DNA from: Pomphorhynchus laevis | Taxonomy: Eukaryota; Acanthocephala; Palaeacanthocephala; Echinorhynchida; Pomphorhynchidae | DNA length: 64,000 nt | Assembly: GCA_012934845.2 (NCBI GenBank) | Contig: WNNJ02002717.1 | Coordinates: 434,001-498,000 of the forward strand | Direction of reading: 5' to 3' | Part shown: positions 12,701 through 27,700 of the stretch, piece by piece | Position numbering within the stretch: position 1 is the first letter of the stretch | Layout: each line of letters starts with the position of its first letter | Position numbers and translations under genes: made by a program | Notes under the pieces: generated by a model | Seen by the model: only the letters and a program-made list of their open reading frames with translations | Told to the model about the DNA's origin: nothing | The model's database searches: none

Positions 12701-15700
12701 TTAATGTTTCTTCTTTTAGTAATAACCTAATGTTGTCAAAGTCAATTTTATTACCTGTTGAAGTGAAGTGGTTAAATAACGCGGATGAAACGTTTTTCTA
12801 TCAGAATGTATTTATGCTGACCTATTTGTGTTGTTAGACTTGCTTAGTCTAACCAAAAACACATATTGCTGCAATTTGAACAGGGAATTTTGTGCGTCTA
12901 ATGGACGCACTACTTTGTGCGTCCATTGTTTCGGTTTGACTTTAAATAAACCACTTAATTTAAGACAAGTTTTGTGGTAAATGGATATTTTTCCTTTCCT
13001 TTAAGTTACGATGCGTCGATATTTTAGAAGTATGTCGTTTAAAGACGTTGTTAATAAATACTTTTTATAATTTGTGTTAGCATTTTCATTATTATTTTTT
13101 AATTAACGAGCGTCTAACGGAATTTAAGACTTGTTCGATAACCCATTGAGGATAATCCCTACTTGTCAACATCTTAGTTATCTTTAAAGATTCAATAGAT
13201 AAGAGTATTTTATCACTGCATATAACGAATGCTCGTAAAATAATGTAGTCGACGTATTTATTTTATATTTGTCTATGATGCTAGTTTGCGAAGGAGAGAG
13301 ACCAAGGAATATTTTCCTTTCTAAAAATATCAGTTGTGACGTATGCTATCTAAAAGGTTTCACATCTAGTAAGCTTATTACCATGTGCGCATCTTCACTA
13401 TTAATTACCTGCTGAACGGCAGTCTTCTATACTTAGTATCTTATATTGAAAGTAAACTTGGGTCCGTATCAAACACTGCAAATGAGCTATCGACATCGAG
13501 TCACTATTGTTTTACAGTGCCAGAGCATTTTTTAAATTCCTTCTTCCCACTTCAACATGTATGCTAGGACTTGTCCTAATGGGGATCCCATCGCTACTCC
13601 AACCACTTGCTAATAAAAACCATGGTTGAAAGTGAACAATGATTTTTTTGGTACATGATTCAAGCAGCTTGACACACTCATCCGATTGTAATTTCGGTGA
13701 TGTACACTTTTCAGCGAGGAGGTTTGCGGGAAATATTAGTTGCTTTCATTGGTTGGACATTCGTAAAGAGAGACTTATCGTCAGCTGTTAATAACCACCA
13801 TCCAACTGATTTGGTTTTTTGTATTTCAATAGGGAATTCGTGTCCGTTCTTAATAAATGATTTGCTCTTGACTTTAAACTCAATAAAGTACCTATTTATT
13901 TGTTTTGCTAAGTAGTGATTGAAGCACTAGTAAGACGATATAACTGGTCTCATTTGTAGACGCCGTTTGTGAACTTTTGGGAGAAGGTACATAAAGCCAG
14001 GTACGACATTAGTCGATTGGCAAGTAGTTTGAATTTTAATGAGTCTAATTACCGACATCAATGGCATGAAAGATAAAAAGCGTGATTGTTATTACTCCAT
14101 TAAATTTAAATTAAAGTTTAAGCATACATATTTGTATATAATTGAACAAAATTCAAGTCAATGTTATGGAAATGCAATCGATAACTATGCAACAATTGTA
14201 ATTGCTTTTAATTGTAATCGATTTTAAATTACATGAATTTACAATTTTTATATCATCAAACAACATAATAATCAAATAATTCTAAAATCTAATAACGCAA
14301 ATAAAATTTGACAAAATTAGATTTTAGTTATAATCAAAATCTAGGTTGACAGTTGTTTAAAGACAGCTCAACACAATTTACTTGTTTCTGCGAAGATACA
14401 AATAATCTTCGTTTTTGAGAAATAACCTTTAGGTCATTTCTCAAATAAGTAATTTCCACACAATACATGAATTTTCAAAAAATTACATTTTTTAATATAC
14501 TTTGTAATTTCTTAATAGTATTGATGATACAATCAATACATATTGATTTGTAATCCATAAATTTAGAAATTCGTATTCAAATTCGTATAAAGATTATTCG
14601 ATTATAAGAAATAACCGGTGATACAAACGTATACATCACAATACAAATTAAAAATCACAATACAAATTCTGTAAAATGTCACCTTGATGCTTGCTTTTTG
14701 CAAATTCTTTTTCAGTTTTTCCATCTTGTTTTGAATTATAGCACATTCTGCATCACGAGATTTTACAGCTTTTTGGAGTCTACCTTCTTCAAGCTCAACA
14801 TGCTTTTCGGGCAGACTACACCTAAAGCATTATGAATAACAATAAAGAATTTAGTAATTATTAAAAAAAATTTAATATTATTTAATTTAAATAAATATAA
14901 TTATTTAAATTAATCTAATTATATATATGTAGATGCATATAAAAAACATATGTATAGATAATTTGAATCCAGAAATAAATTATGAATCCAGAAAATAGAG
15001 ATTTTAAAAATACCGTCGTGTTTACTTTGTCAAATGCAATACATTGAAGTGTGTGCTATACAATGAAGACGGCAGCAGACAAAATGTTTGTTATTTTGTA
15101 TAAAGCTTATTCTTTTATTCCCACTTTGGAATAAGAAACGATTACACAAAGCGATTTGATATATAAAAAAGATTTATTTTAAAAAACTTATATAAAAAGA
15201 TTGATATAATTGACGATATAAAAAAGATTTTTAAAAAGTTTCGTTTTTGCTTTGCCAAAAGCAAAAGCGATATCTTACATATTAAGGTTTTTATTATTTT
15301 CATAGTGTTTTTATATTATATATACATAAGAGTTATTATCAAAAGTACGAATACATATATAATATTATATTTTAAATATAACATAAAATACATTTATTTA
15401 ATAAATGGGAAACATACTTACCGATATTTATTTGAATCCTAAAAGAGAAAGTAAGATAATGATTATGTTTCTTAGACACTTCTTACATAATTTTCTTTTG
15501 AAATTTTATTTTTATATTAAAATCTTATTTTTAGCAGAAGTTATGTTTTGTACACATCTCTTTGTAAAAAGTTAAGATTAATAAAATTTTTAAATATATA
15601 ATTATATTTTTATCTAAATTTTTCGATTGCATTTTAATTCGAGCTTATTCTCTTTGTCTCATATACTTTTGTAAAATAAATCACCATTTTATGAACTATG

Positions 15701-18700
15701 AAAAAATCTTATAATAAAAAGATTTTGATGTTACACCAAAATAGCAGACAATAACCTGATATGGTCATCGCATTAGGTTATATACAACCTCATGCAAAGT
15801 GCATAAGATTATGTTACATACAACCTCATGGGGTTATGTTACATGCAAAGTGCATTCTGCACTTTGCATGTCAACTGTGCTGGTAAAGCATAAGTTATCA
15901 TAAATCGACATGCAATGATATACCTTAAAAATAGATAAATAAATCCGTTCAATTTTTTGCACAAAAATGATCAATACCTATTTTGAGTTGAGTCGGTATT
16001 CATTGAACATATCCAATTCTCTGGGACATCACCAGGCGCATCTTTTGAAAAAGCAAGTTTACGCCATTTTAAACAGTTATCACATTGAAGCCAGTTACTC
16101 ACTAGCATTCTTCGTTTTCGAACAAATCTAAAGTAATATCGAAACAATAACGACTAATACTGAATATTAATAACATCGTAATTGAATGGAATATTCAATT
16201 AGTCATTTTTAACATCATTGCAAATATAATTGCGACCAACTAAATGTCAATTAGACGATAGCTATTGAAATATTAGATGAAAGTTTTTGCAAGTTAATGA
16301 TATTAGCACATCATTATAAAAATCTTGGTTTCTTTTATCGATTTACTTTTTGTTAAATGTCAAATGTGTTAAATTGACAATTTTGAACACACAAGTATAT
16401 TAGAAAAATTGCAATTACCATAGAAATTAGCAATGTATATTAAACAATAAAAAAGAATTCCAGTCTTTAATAATAAAATATTATGATATTACACAATAAA
16501 TTATTATTTTTTAATTTCTATGAGCTATCATGTATAGATAAACGACAACAACAAATATTTTGATATTTTGCTAGTAACTACTAGTATCTTCAGAAGATGC
16601 TAGTATTTACTAGCGAAATATCAAAATATTTTTTGTTGTCGTTTAACTATACTTGACAGTTCCTGGCAATTAAAAAAATCAAATATTTTGTGTGAAAACA
16701 TTGGTTAGTTTCAAAGATGCTCATTGTCCCAAAAATTGAATGAAAAACAGTTGGAAATTTAAAAATTTAAATACAGATCAGGATGGATATATTTCTTACA
16801 GTCAATTATCATCATTATATTTTGAAAATAGTATAAAACATTGCGAAAAAGAATCATCAAACATTAATAAGAATTAATAAGAAATAATAAAAAAGTGATA
16901 ATAAGCGGAAGGAATAATATTTGACACAGAACCGTCCGCTCTCTTATATTTTCAGGCCGCACTTCTGTGAGGACAGTAGCGAAAAGAATATTAAACTGGA
17001 TTACTGAGAAAAGGTCAAATTAGTGCATATCATTTATAGAAAGGCATAAAAATGCTAAGACAGCGTGTTTATACCTCATTGGCCAAATATACATCAATGT
17101 ATTAGAAATGTGGCACAAAGTCTGTACAAACACTAAAGTCATGATGTATTGAATATGTCATTACACTTTCATTCAGAATGGTAACATCTGCTTTATGTAC
17201 AATTTTGTTTCTTTATCAGAAACAAATTGACAGCCTATTTTATAGATTCGTGAATTTGCAACTAAATGAATAATATTTAATTAAGTTTAAAGTGAATATT
17301 TGAACGATTTTCCGATTAAAAATAAACTAACAAAGAACGGCTAGATCGCTATACGTGACAACGTTCAGAAATTATCTGAATTTAGAGTAATAAGCAATTT
17401 ACGAATGTATAATTCATAAATGAATTACTTATAATATGCATGGAGCCTTAAAGTAGCATATTTTATTCAAATACCATTTACTCTACCTTGGATCGTTTGA
17501 TGGAGGATCAAAGATTTTATCAGGATCATAACCATAATCCGTCCAAAACTGTATCATATTTCTCTTATCAAAACCAGAATCTTTCCAATACTGCTCCATG
17601 TGCTCTTTCATTGCTTTCAAAAGCATTTTATACTCTTGACGATCAGCAAAATTCTGTTTGTTATGGGTTGGCTCGAGAATCATAAGTGGCACATTTACAA
17701 CTCCCACAACTCCAGCGTATGCACTAATTCAAAATTGTATACAAATAATTAAAAGTCATTTATAATTTCAAAAATTATTAGTATAATTTGAATAATTATA
17801 TAATTTAAAAATACAACGTTTTTCAATGAGCAATTATAAAATAATATTATACAAATTATTTAAATAATATAGAATAAATATTAGCAATTAATAATTCAAA
17901 TATGATATTATTAATTATAAGAATTAATTCAAATTATTTTTAATTAATTCGATCACGATCGCTCTAATTATCGCGACTGTAAATTTTTATCACATCCAAT
18001 GCACACAAATTTATCATCTGGTTCATTACCATGTACTTTCCAAATTGTCACTCAAGCGAATCGATTAGCAAACTACTGAACTTACCAACATCCTTAACCC
18101 AAACCAAGTAATATCAACGCAATTGTTAAGTCAGGCAGTCGAGCAAGTAACCGGCAATTCAAATCATAGCAAATGAATTTTGTGTTGTATTTCATTATTT
18201 GTGCATATGTACATTCTTGTTTTCTACCTCGTGCAAAAGGCTACAGTATAATAATAAATATTCTAAGATTAATATTTAATTATTAATTAGAAAATAACAT
18301 TAAACCGAATGTACTTTATTAAAATAAAAGCAAAAGTAATTCAAATTATAAAATTAAAATTATAGTCAATTCAAATTATTAAATTATCACTAATTGATAA
18401 ATTAATTAATTTATATTATTAATTTTCAATTAATAATTTGAAAATAATATTGAACAAATTGTTTCATTAAATATTATCAAATTATTCCTATAAAATGTAT
18501 AAAAGGTTTGTTTACAACTAATTAAAAAATAATATCACAGAAATTGTTTCAAAACATAAATATATCAAATATAAAAAATATCTATTTATAGTAAATTAAT
18601 TAGATTTAGAACTTATACTTGATTATGATATAATAAAATGTAAATAACAACGTTTGTTAATGCAGATTATTGCAATAACCAACTCATCAATTTAAAATTA

Positions 18701-21700
18701 AAATTTTTGATTTTGAACCGTTTTCTATAAAGATTCTGATTAAAAAAAATAAAATTTAATTAAAAGAACAGTTGTAACCATAAATAAAACTCAAATACAT
18801 TCTATATTTTATGTAAAAAATATTAATTCCAGTTGATTTGTTATTTATATTCTCTGTAAATACATATTCTATATGAAAATATATTAGATGACAGGTATTG
18901 TTACAAAATGGATTAATATTTTGATTGCGATACTGAAAATATAATTTATCACGCGGTTTTTGTGGTATAAATTCAAAGTTATTTAAAAGTTAAAAATTAA
19001 GATAACGTTTACATTTATTTAAAGGCATAAAATTTATACAACCTACATATTCAGCCAATCCAAATTTATTTCATATATTCACAGAGAAAATTAAGTAAAA
19101 GTTATATTATAAGAAGAAACATGTGACGAAATAAAATTAACTAATGAGACTACTGGACGAATGTAAAACAGCATTTATAAGCATCAAAATCCTTGACAAA
19201 TAAAGATACCATAACAAAATAAACAGGTTTATGACTAATCTAAACTTACTGATTAATAAAATGGTTTTATGGTTACAAATAATCGATAATTATGGAACTG
19301 GATCAAAGGAAAGACGAAATTATTTTTGATATTTCGCTAACTACTGTTAGAATTTTCTGGAGATGCTAACAAAAGTTTGAGAAATATCAAAAATAATTTC
19401 GTCTTTCCTTTGATCCAGCAAAAAATAATTATTTATCAAATAATGGATCAGCATCAACTATTTAAAAACAAAAAAATAGACATGAAAATACTAAATAAAG
19501 GTCATTAATCGACACTTTCAATTTTCATTATGAATTAATCAATAATTATATAATTATCTTTAAAGTTATATTCTTGAATCCTGCAGCAAAAGCATCTTTC
19601 TTAACAAACATCCTCTATTGTTAGATATCTGGTCGTAAAACGACTGTATGAAAATAAAATTTTGAACCTGAAAGAATTCAGGTAATTTTTATAATCTTAC
19701 ATTTAATTTGTCTATATTAAACAGTTGCATATTCAAGTTTTAAAGTTATGTGACAATTTGATGTTTACTAAAAAATGATATCTTATTCATTTCACATCAG
19801 TTATTTTGCAATCTCATTTGATGATATGATCAAATTATGATAAATTTAAAAATTGGTTTATTCATAGGACAACTTGATCCCACGCTTGTAAGATATTATT
19901 TTGTAATTTAATAAACAAATCATACATATCATTGACCGATTGACGTCCAATCTTTTCGTACATACGAATTAATCTGCTGTTGTTATATACAAACATCCCA
20001 TCTTGCCGACATGCGTCCAAATTTAAACCGAATACAAAATGCATACTTTTAGGTTCTTTTACTGTTCTAAATTTGAACTTCAAAGTTAGTATTTATACAA
20101 AAAAATAATTATAGACATTTATGATGACTATCATAAATGTAAAGAATAATTCAATTTGTAAAATCTCTTGGCTAATTTGCAAGTAATCAGGTTAAGATTA
20201 ATGTAATTACAACATTAATTTATTGATTCAATTAATTCATTAATTCGCATGCAATCAGTAAGTGATTGAATCATCAATTCCCCCAATTATTCAAGCGATA
20301 GAAAAATTTGTACTTTAAAAATTCAATAGAAACACTTTAAACTTTACTGCAGAGCATAATTCGCTCATAAAAATTTTTATTTTCATAAAAATTCCTTAAA
20401 ATTCCCTAATTGATTTTATTTAATCTCCGCTAATTGATTTTATTTTCTCAAAATGTATCAAATGTAAAGCGATAAGATATATTAAAAAATCGAAGATAAT
20501 TATTTATTAATGATTCAATATAATTATTTAATTATATATTTAATTACTAAATAAATTAATTAAATTTATCATTTATCGGTTTATTATTTGACAATATAAT
20601 TAATATCAATCGAGAAAACAAGTAAAAAGTCATTTTATTTACGATATTCATAATTAATGAAATTAATTATGAATATTATTATTGATGTCAATTACATCAT
20701 TATTGATGCCATTGTAATTAGTGATACGTATAGCATTCGGTATTCCTTAGAACCTGAATATTTTAAAATAAACCGAAATATTTCATTATACTGATATATC
20801 GAAATTTAAAATCTAACATAGACTATCAAAGTGTAAAATATATAACATGAAAAAATGCCAGATTATAAGATTATGATGATATGTAGTCATTTCAAGTCAC
20901 CGAACTAAACATTCGCGCTAGCAGCTTGACGAAAACATGGAATAAAGGCGGTACAGTTTAATATAAAATTGAAATTTTTTACAACAGTTAATGAACCAAT
21001 TGTACGTTTTTCTTCATATTAATAATATAATTAATAATAAAATAATAGAATCTCTTTTTCATATTAAAGTAAGCAAATACATTTTTATATTGATAGAAGT
21101 CATAGACATTTTAAAGACCGCTTTTCAGTAAAGTGTTACAAACATATCTAGCAAAGCTGTTATTCCTAATTAATTATTAATTACCGAAATTTTAAAAGAA
21201 AAAAAAAGACATTTAATAAAAACAAAAAACATTTAATGAAAGAACACTATTTAAGTTACTACACTTAAAGTATATAATTAAAATACTATACATATTAGTA
21301 TTATATTATATACATTCTTTAATTCTATTATTTAAACTCAGCAATAATAAATATATAGTTTTACGTAAATTCAATAAATCACGCGTTCGAGTTTTCTTCT
21401 AATAAGACATTGATATCATAGACTACATGATTATTTAATGAAATGACATGATTTTATCACAAGGTTGAATTGATAAAATGGCAAATTTTGTATTGATCGA
21501 CGGAATTAAGCGGTAATTAAGACCAAGTATTTATGGTAACGGTTATGATCATCATTCTTGACAATTAGAGTTTAAAAAGAGTCGATTTATTCGTGACAAA
21601 ACAGAATACGTTTATAATTTGTATTGTTGATAACAACATCTTAAATGATAAGCTTAAATTTTCTTGGTTATCAAATAGGCAACTTATTACATTAATGAAT

Positions 21701-24700
21701 GTAACTAAGAAATAAAACAACGTAGCTACTTTTTTCAATATTAAAATAAAAACTATTTATCAAATAAACGTTTGAGAATAAAATTATTGAATGAAAATAT
21801 CGCTGATATGCAATATCGCGTGCAACTATTCGATAAGGTAACTAACCTCTGACTTTGCTCAACGTATTTTTTCTTTCTTTCAAGTGCATCCTTTAAATCA
21901 CTTAGATGAATTCTATTCTTACTGAGCTCTGTACGTTCACTTGGCTTAAGTTTGCAAGCTCGATCTAATCTCTGCTCAGCGTCAACAACACGACTCTCAA
22001 GCTCTCTAACCTTTGCGTTTACTAAATACACAAATTTGATTAAAGTTAGAACTAAAAAATGAAAAAAATCATATCCACACCAGCTTAAATTAATTTATTA
22101 ATATGATTAATTAATAATTTTATTAATAATTTTTAATTTTAATTTATTATTATTTATTATTAATTAATTATAAATTGAATGTTCACTAATTTTTAATTAT
22201 ATTTAATTAATGGAGAGGGTGAAATTATTATATTATTAATAAAATTATTTTTAGAATCAAATAATAATTTCACTCTCCACTAAATCAAACGTCTATTGAT
22301 AATATTAGACTTTTTAAATACATAAATCTATTAATAAATCAACTACAAATCGAAAAATAGACTAAAACAACAACGAACTTCTTGTAAAATAAAAGAACCA
22401 TATATATTTTTTCAAAGCGCCTAAATAAATATATTTGGTATCGAATTCGCATTCGAATTGTTTTTGCAAAATCTATCTAATTCTACAAAATATATAATGC
22501 AGAATCAGCCACAAATCAAAAATTATACTAAAAATTACAAATTATATTTTCAAAATACTTGAGAAATACAAAACAGATTTATAAATTACAAAATTTCAAA
22601 ATTCGATAAACTCTAAATTGTAATTAACCGATTGATGAAATATAGATAGAATTTAAAATAAAAAATTATTTTAATATTATAATTTTCTAATACACAATTA
22701 TTAGACAACGGACCTGAAAGTTATCTTATTAGCGCGATTGTTAATTTACACATAAATTATGCAGATTAGTAATTAGATTTAAAAAACATCATGAAGTATT
22801 AATTTCAAACAACACAAGTGTAACAGAAAGTAACTTTGTATTGAGTCAACGATATTTTAAACATAAATTGAATGGCTAGCTAACCTCAGTATGTACAAAT
22901 ATGCGTTATTTGGAAGCTGATGTTGGCGTCTAAGACGATCTAAGACTTCAAACACGCGATTTAAAGTTCAGACAATTACAGGATCCAAATTAATTTTTAT
23001 CAAAAACCTAGAGGGTTAGTTGACCATCTTCGGGTATCGCTAATACTCAATTTAAAGCGATCGATATATGTTAATTTTTATCCATGTATTCTGATAGATC
23101 GTCTGTTATTTATTATTTAATAAATAGTTATTAGTTATTATTGACTTGTGGAATTTGTTTACCCGTTAATATAACCTTTATATTTCTATTTGTAAAAATA
23201 GAAATTTGTTTATTTCTATTTGTATTTATTTATTATTATTTATTATTATTTATTATTTGTATTTATTTATCTATTTTTATTTATTTGTATTTATTTTTAT
23301 TTCAATTTGTTTATTTCTCTTTGTATTTCTCTTTTTGTATTTCTATTTCTTATAGCAGGAGAAGTTTAAAGTGAATTAATAAAAGTTATAACCTCACTTT
23401 AAATCATCAAATAAACATTTCGTACGCAATGTTTTTTGCATACAAAGGCACTTTTTTTGATTTTTTAATCATAACATAACTTGTGTATGAAGTATATAAG
23501 ATTTAAATGACTGCATACCATATAAATACGAATGTCTACACTTAGACATGGTTATTTAATATGTATCCACTTTATTTTATATAATAAGGTAAAAACAAAT
23601 AGTCTCTACTTTTTACAAATAGCATCTACAGGGTCGAGGAATAGGGCTTGAAACTTGATAACACAGCAGTTCCTTCTGACGACCTCTAATCCTTATTCTG
23701 ATACATTGTATGCTATTTATTAATCAATCCATAAGAATTAATTTTCATTTAAAATTTCAATTTTAAATTTAACTTGATATAAATAGAAATTGTATAATAT
23801 AAAATTTGTAGACTCAGTTAGCCGATCTGATTTGTTCTACTGACAAATTATTATTGACTTGTGGAATTTGTTTACCCGTTAATATAATTTCTGTATTTTA
23901 TTTCTATTTCTTATAACAGAAGAAGTTTAAATCAACAAATAATACTGATAATACTTATTATAATCCTTATCTCTAATCTTTATTCTCATATATCGTATGT
24001 TATTAATTATTCAATTCATAAAAATTGACTTTTAAATTTCAATTTTAAATTTTAATTTGAAATAAATATAAATTGTAAAAAATCTTATATAATTCTTTAT
24101 TATTTATCTTTATTTTTAATTCATGTATAGTATAAAATACGTAGACTAAGTTAGCTAATCTTATTTGCCAACTGTGGGGCAGCAAACATATGCCCGTTCC
24201 TCTTCATGGAGCTCATGGACTCTCCCTGTAGCGAACCAGCTACAAAGTAAGCTAAATACGGATACCCTCCTGGTTCTAGACCCTGCGGCAGGCCAATCAG
24301 GAGGCGTACTTAAAATATATATCGTTAATTGAAAAATGCACAAGTCCACAATGCAAACTGATAACATCGCTAAGGCGTAGATCGTAGTCAACAAGGCAGG
24401 GTGAGGACTGGCTCGGCTACAAATACATAAGGTTGACGACGCAAATAGGCCGTGAGATGTAAGCAAACGAATCAAGGAAAAGAAAAAAGTGAATATTAAA
24501 AAAGTGCGAATCACATCTGTAAACACAAGGACACTTACTGGTATAACGGAAGAGGTAATTTCGATGTTACTTAGAATACGAATAGACATCTGCACCTTAC
24601 AAGAAATGTGATGGAGTGGAGCCAAAGAATACAATATGGAGCGAGAGCGTGGCAGCAACGGATATAAGCTTCTATATTTTGGCTCGATGTGAACTAGAAG

Positions 24701-27700
24701 TAAAGTTGGTATCGCAATCTCTTAGCGAATCTGTAATACCGTTAAGGAGGTTAGCTGCCACGACGATCGGCTCATGAAGATAATAATTGTCTTGACAGAA
24801 TGCACATTCACATCATATCAGCATATGCACCACAGACTGGGCGAAATGAAATAAAGAAGGAAGCTTTCTGATTCAAGGTTGGACAACCACATACAAAAAA
24901 TTCGCAATTTTCCTATTTTCGTTCAACATGGCCTTAAAGGCTATGTTGGACAAAAAGCGGATGAAAATCGATGCAAAGGAGGCAAAGGATACGGTCAACG
25001 AAACAGAGATGGGTAACGTATCACTGGTTTCTGTGACTCTCATGATCTTGTCATCATAAACACTTAGTATATAAAGCGATCTACACACATCTCAACTTTA
25101 TATAGTGGCAACAAAAAGTCGCATATCGACTTTATCATCGTACGAAGCCGACACCTGTCAACTGTCAAAAACGTAAGGGCTGTCCTATATAAAATACAAT
25201 TAGAACACAACATCGCTCAATAATCACACTTTGAATATTAAACCACAAGGAATGAAGCATGGTAAATGGACTGGACCCCTATGTATAAAATGATGGCGTT
25301 TTCATAAGGAAGCTGAGATGATAGCAAGCACACAACTGTCTGAGATCACAACGGCAGATGATACATAGAATAAGCTGAGGAATGCTGTAAACGACCCAGC
25401 TTACAAAACAATTGGAGTTACCAAATTAGGAAAACGCTAAATCAATCGTTCCACTTGGCTCTAAACGGACCAAGTCAAAACGAAAGTTCGCGAGTATAAG
25501 ATGCAATATCACATTTTCTTTGAAACTACGACATGTAACCACTGGCAGAAGTACCAAACCAGGAGAAACGCTAAGAAAGCCGTATCGGCCACACTAGCTG
25601 CTCACTATGCACAAATCAGCAAGAAATTAAATAACTGAAATAGAGAGAGCGTGAACTTTTTCGACTTGTCAAGTCCAGATGCAAACAGACACAAAATATA
25701 AAAAAGTTCTACTGCATCAACGAAGAGAACGGCGAGATTATTGTAAACCAAAGAGATGTGAAATTCTTCACTCACCGCTTCAGCAGGAACAGAAGATTTT
25801 TAAACCTACGAGGATGAAGAATGGAAAATCACAGATTCAGATGATATTGTGGACGAGTTATGGAAGGTTGAATGCTAAAATTCCACTCCCTGGCTTTATC
25901 AACAAAATTATAGAAACAGAGTACTCTGACGGATTAGCAAAACAGTACGACAGTGCCAATCTAGCAATCGAAGAGTCAATCTAGTTGAGTTATCAAATTA
26001 TCGACCGATCAGGCTAACATCACATACAATGAAAATATACGAACATGTGCTTGAAAATGGTATCCGTAATATTGTCAAAGTTACCAATAATCAAGTCCGA
26101 TTCACCAGGAGATGCGGTCAATTAACCTTATCCATGCTGCACGGCTGCTCTTCTAGAAATACAATCAGAAAAATATTATACTTTATCCAGCTTTCCTTGA
26201 TCTGGAAAGTGCCTTCGATCAAGTAACACATGAACTTGTTTTGTATTCGCTTCGTCAACACTTATTCTTGTAAAAACTCGTTCGATGTGTTCAAGCGCTC
26301 TATGCAAATCCAAAAATCATAGTACAAAGTGAGGCTGGGATTTCGGAGCCATTTAGAATCTTCGTATAAGTTCATCAGGATAGCAATCTTTCTCCACTCA
26401 TTTTTATCCTCGTCATAGACACTATCACATAGATATACAGCGAATTATCTCGTTTACAATATTATATGCAGATGTTATCTTCTTTGCTTACTAAGATAAA
26501 GACTTTAAACGATTGGTAGAAACATGGTACGATCAACTCGCTCAAAACGGGCTGAGGTTAAATATAGCAAAGACGGAGTACATTACAATAACGGCGAACG
26601 GAATTAACACCATTGACATCCATGGTATAGATTTACCTCACGCCGACAAATTCAGATACATTGGCTTGACCCTATCTACCGACGGAGACTTGCCCCCAAT
26701 ATCACTGAGCGTATCAACGTAACTTGGAATAAATGGGGAACGATAACTGGTATCTTATGCAATCGAAAAATAAATGATAATCTTAAATAAATCATTTATC
26801 GAACAATTATCCGCCATGTGGCCTTATATAAAGCTGATTACTGTCACATCGCAAAGGTAGGTGAAAAACGACTTGCCGTCATGGAGACAAAGATGCTGGG
26901 ATGGACCAGTTGACTCACACCCGGCCCAAGCTCTCGACACCATCTACGCCGACCTTTGATAAAGCAAACTTTACCCAGACCAAGCCTTTGATCGAGTGAA
27001 GTTGAGAATTGTTTAAAATAGCCGGCCCTACGACCAAACGAGACAAATGATAAAGGAAAAGAAGAAAATTAAATTTTTGTTTAATTATCAACTTTATTTC
27101 TAATAAAAGAAACGTTTTTAATTTGAAATCAAATCACTCAAATAAAATATGTTTTAATTGATATTTTACTTAACTATATGCAAAGTGTTAAAAAGTATTA
27201 TGCCATAACAATTCCAACATATGACCAAATGGAATTTATGAAAGTAATTTATGTAAGCATCAATAGAAAAATTGGCAGATTAACTAAGATATTAAAATAT
27301 TAATATTATTTAATGAATAATATACAATATAATAAATTATATAATATTATATATTATATACTGAAAATAATATAAGTGGCTTGTAAATTTTAAGGCGTAA
27401 AACGAATATATTAATTTCTCAATATGAAGATTTATGACCATTAATAATTCAATTTTGAAATATTTTTATTTAATCAGTGAATTGTCGAATTCCGATATTT
27501 ATTTGCACACCAAAAACGTAATCAATTAGTTAAAAAAGTAATTTACTAACATGACAAAAATTCGTCTTGAGCCTTTTGAAGATCTTGCTCGGCACGTGCT
27601 TTAAACCTGGTCGAAGAATATTTATATACTCTCGGTTTGTACAACATGCTAATTAGCTTTTTAGTAACGACTTTTTTGCCTTGAAGGTGAACTTTCATTC

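Noticed and set aside
12616-12837. 73-codon plus frame with signal-peptide-like start
   Set aside because: Antisense to the GIY-YIG part of the Penelope-like element; no splice or family support.
19862-19925. Longer exon 10 reading through to 19862
   Set aside because: The extension has no resemblance to MORC2, whereas the donor at 19925 restores exact family spacing and phase to exon 11.
23141-23374. 77-codon Phe/Tyr/Leu-rich frame
   Set aside because: Translation of a T-rich simple repeat.
24161-24658. 165-codon minus open frame with hydrophobic segments, looks like a small membrane protein
   Set aside because: It lies antisense to the 5' part of the RTE element, whose plus-strand endonuclease remnants explain the sequence.
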